Shown one piece after another: positions 20,129-21,391 of a stretch of 21,391 nucleotides of DNA (position 1 is the stretch's first letter; each line of letters begins with the position of its first letter). This stretch comes from Saccoglossus kowalevskii (lineage: Eukaryota > Hemichordata > Enteropneusta > Harrimaniidae), in contig NW_003112482.1 in the NCBI RefSeq assembly GCF_000003605.2, positions 136,600-157,990 on the forward strand. Direction: 5' to 3'. Position numbers and translations under genes: made by a program. The notes beneath the pieces were generated by a model, which had not been told where the DNA came from, ran no database searches, and saw nothing but the letters and a program-made list of their open reading frames with translations.

Positions 20129-21257
20129 GTAAAACCTTTTCTAAATGCTTTGACATGTTCTTGTGAAGCTATTATTGTTTATAAACACATGTTGCCCTTG
20201 CTAAGAGGATTTTCTTTTTTTTTTTTTTATTTAATTTTCTATGCCACATATAATGACAGCTGCATTAAAGCTGAATATGTTGTCACCCCTTTGCTTGTTG
20301 GTGTGTCAGCTCTCACATTCGCATTGTTCATGCACGCCATTTTGTGTTGGGCTTCATATAAACAAATTATGTATACATTTTCTCAATATTTTAAGGCATG
20401 TTTTTCTAAAGAATTTGTTTTTAAAATAATGTAAGCTGTTTAAGTACATGTATAAGTAAAATGTCACTGACGCTTTCAAGCCAAAGACATCTTTTGTAGC
20501 TTTTCATAAAATCAACATGGATTATTTTTTTCACATTTTTTCAAATTTTAAAAATTAACAAAGAAGGTATAGAAAAATAAAAAAAAAATTAGCAAAATTT
20601 TGACTGGAAAAATTATCGTGTTCAAAAAGTCAACTTCAATTTGCTGTATTTTGAATACATTCAGTCTTTTATAGACAAATCTCTGCCGAGTGTCTGATGA
20701 TTGCCAATGTCTATTTCTAAACTCAATTCCTACTGTGCAGTGTACATGTATGTGCAGATTGTTTATTCTTTGTAAATAAACCACACATTCAGCTCAATTC
20801 ACTTCAAAATACATCACAAAGGAAGTCAAGTTTTCATTCAACATGACAGTAAATACTCCCCTCGTCAGCCAATGACAGAATGCATTTGAACGACCAAAGT
20901 CAGTGACATCATTTCTGCTTGAAATTTGATTTTTACTATTTTTGAGTCTAATAGCATTTGTCACAATTATGTAATGTTGCTAAAAATAGAACTGATGTAA
21001 TTATAGAATGCTGTTCAGTACGTTAAAGAGATTAGATGAGGACATCATGAGCAGACAATAACAGCATTTACAATGCAACCACATTACTTTGCTATGACTT
21101 TCCAGTGATTTGTTGTGAATCCCAAAAAAGTTTATTGCGTGAACTAAGCAATGGAGAAATTATTGAGAAACGCTACAACAGTTTTGAATATTTCTGCCAC
21201 TATTTTTGTTTTTATTTACCTATTTGTTGGTTCGAATTGAATATTCTCATATTCACA
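20129..21257 (+). other. Probable intron 3 or 3' region of the RING gene
   Basis: It contains a poly-T run near 20215-20230 and AT-rich sequence. A possible acceptor, GACTTTCCAG at about 21097-21106, is followed by an open frame with a plausible start (ICCESQKSLLRELSNGEIIE) but no donor, and it runs into the MITE. I do not call an exon. AATAAA words occur (for example near 20774) but are too common in this AT-rich DNA to mark a gene end. Confidence 0.35.
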
Positions 21258-21391
21258 TACTGTGAAATACTTTATTTTCGCTGGAATTAATTTTCGCTGA
21301 AAAGGCTTTTTGGTTGTTTTTTATGGAATTTATTTTTACTGATTTTGATGAGTTTAATGTGAAATATAGGAAAAAAAGTATATTCGCTGGA
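21258..21391 (-). mobile_element. MITE-like element, copy 4, cut by window end
   Basis: The first 134 bp of the same family are present, in the orientation of the copy at 14289: TACTGTGAAATACTTTATTT, then the TTTTCGCTGAAAAGGC segment and the AAATATAGGAAAAAAAGTAT segment. The missing part, about 70 bp with the other terminal repeat, lies beyond the window. Confidence 0.85.

Noticed and set aside
20129-20434. Read-through of exon 3 into a hydrophobic C-terminal tail
   Set aside because: The extension passes through a T15-type run giving consecutive Phe codons and then AT-rich sequence. An intron is more likely, though a longer terminal exon is not excluded.
21107-21290. Possible fourth exon after GACTTTCCAG
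   Set aside because: No donor is found, the frame runs into the MITE copy, and the phase-0 end proposed for exon 3 would read a stop (TGA) at the first codon.
1-21391. tRNA, rRNA, CRISPR, phage or bacterial operon signals
   Set aside because: No cloverleaf with A/B boxes, no regularly spaced direct repeats with unique spacers and no dense same-strand frames. The tandem arrays are continuous minisatellites without spacers.

Overview
This window is animal nuclear DNA. It is AT-rich and mostly non-coding, with short exons separated by GT-AG introns, large minisatellites and small non-autonomous transposons. Palindromic ACATGTAC words are very common and the repeated ~206-bp elements carry TTTTCGCTGGAATTAATTTTCG-type ends. 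Together these suggest a lophotrochozoan, most likely a bivalve mollusc; this is an inference from sequence texture, not from a marker gene. I see no bacterial operon, CRISPR array, rRNA, convincing tRNA, retroelement polymerase or virus.

Layout. Bases 1-352 are plain AT-rich sequence. Bases 353-1897 form a purine-rich minisatellite with a 27-bp unit (about 57 copies) and visible higher-order periods. From 1.9 to 17.5 kb I can support no protein-coding gene. That stretch holds three full copies of a ~206-bp MITE-like family (3364, 5298, 14289), degenerate pieces of a 'CTTCTAATAGAG' repeat family (6.67 and 15.09 kb), an AT-rich tandem tract (9.05 kb), a 31-bp minisatellite (12.57 kb), several perfect palindromes, a perfect DR1 nuclear-receptor motif (2385) and three CpG-retaining patches (8.43-8.74, 10.45-10.86 and 16.1-16.58 kb). 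The first patch ends near a consensus splice donor and could be an orphan promoter or 5' exon.

The one gene I can defend is on the plus strand from about 17.57 kb to beyond 20.13 kb. A full CRE (TGACGTCA, 17574) and a TATA-like box (17745) precede a start codon in strong context (ACCATGG, 17878). Three exons (17878-17932, 19055-19207, 20055-20128) join in frame, all with phase-1 junctions, into the N-terminal part of a C3HC4 RING-finger protein, probably an E3 ubiquitin ligase. I do not recognise the ortholog. Intron 2 is almost entirely a 46-bp minisatellite with a 138-bp higher-order unit. The end of exon 3 is uncertain, and the gene probably continues to the right, past a fourth MITE copy cut by the window edge (21258-21391).

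No multi-gene system is visible. The most interesting material is the unassigned RING gene with its minisatellite-filled intron, the MITE family, and the repeat family shared by three loci.
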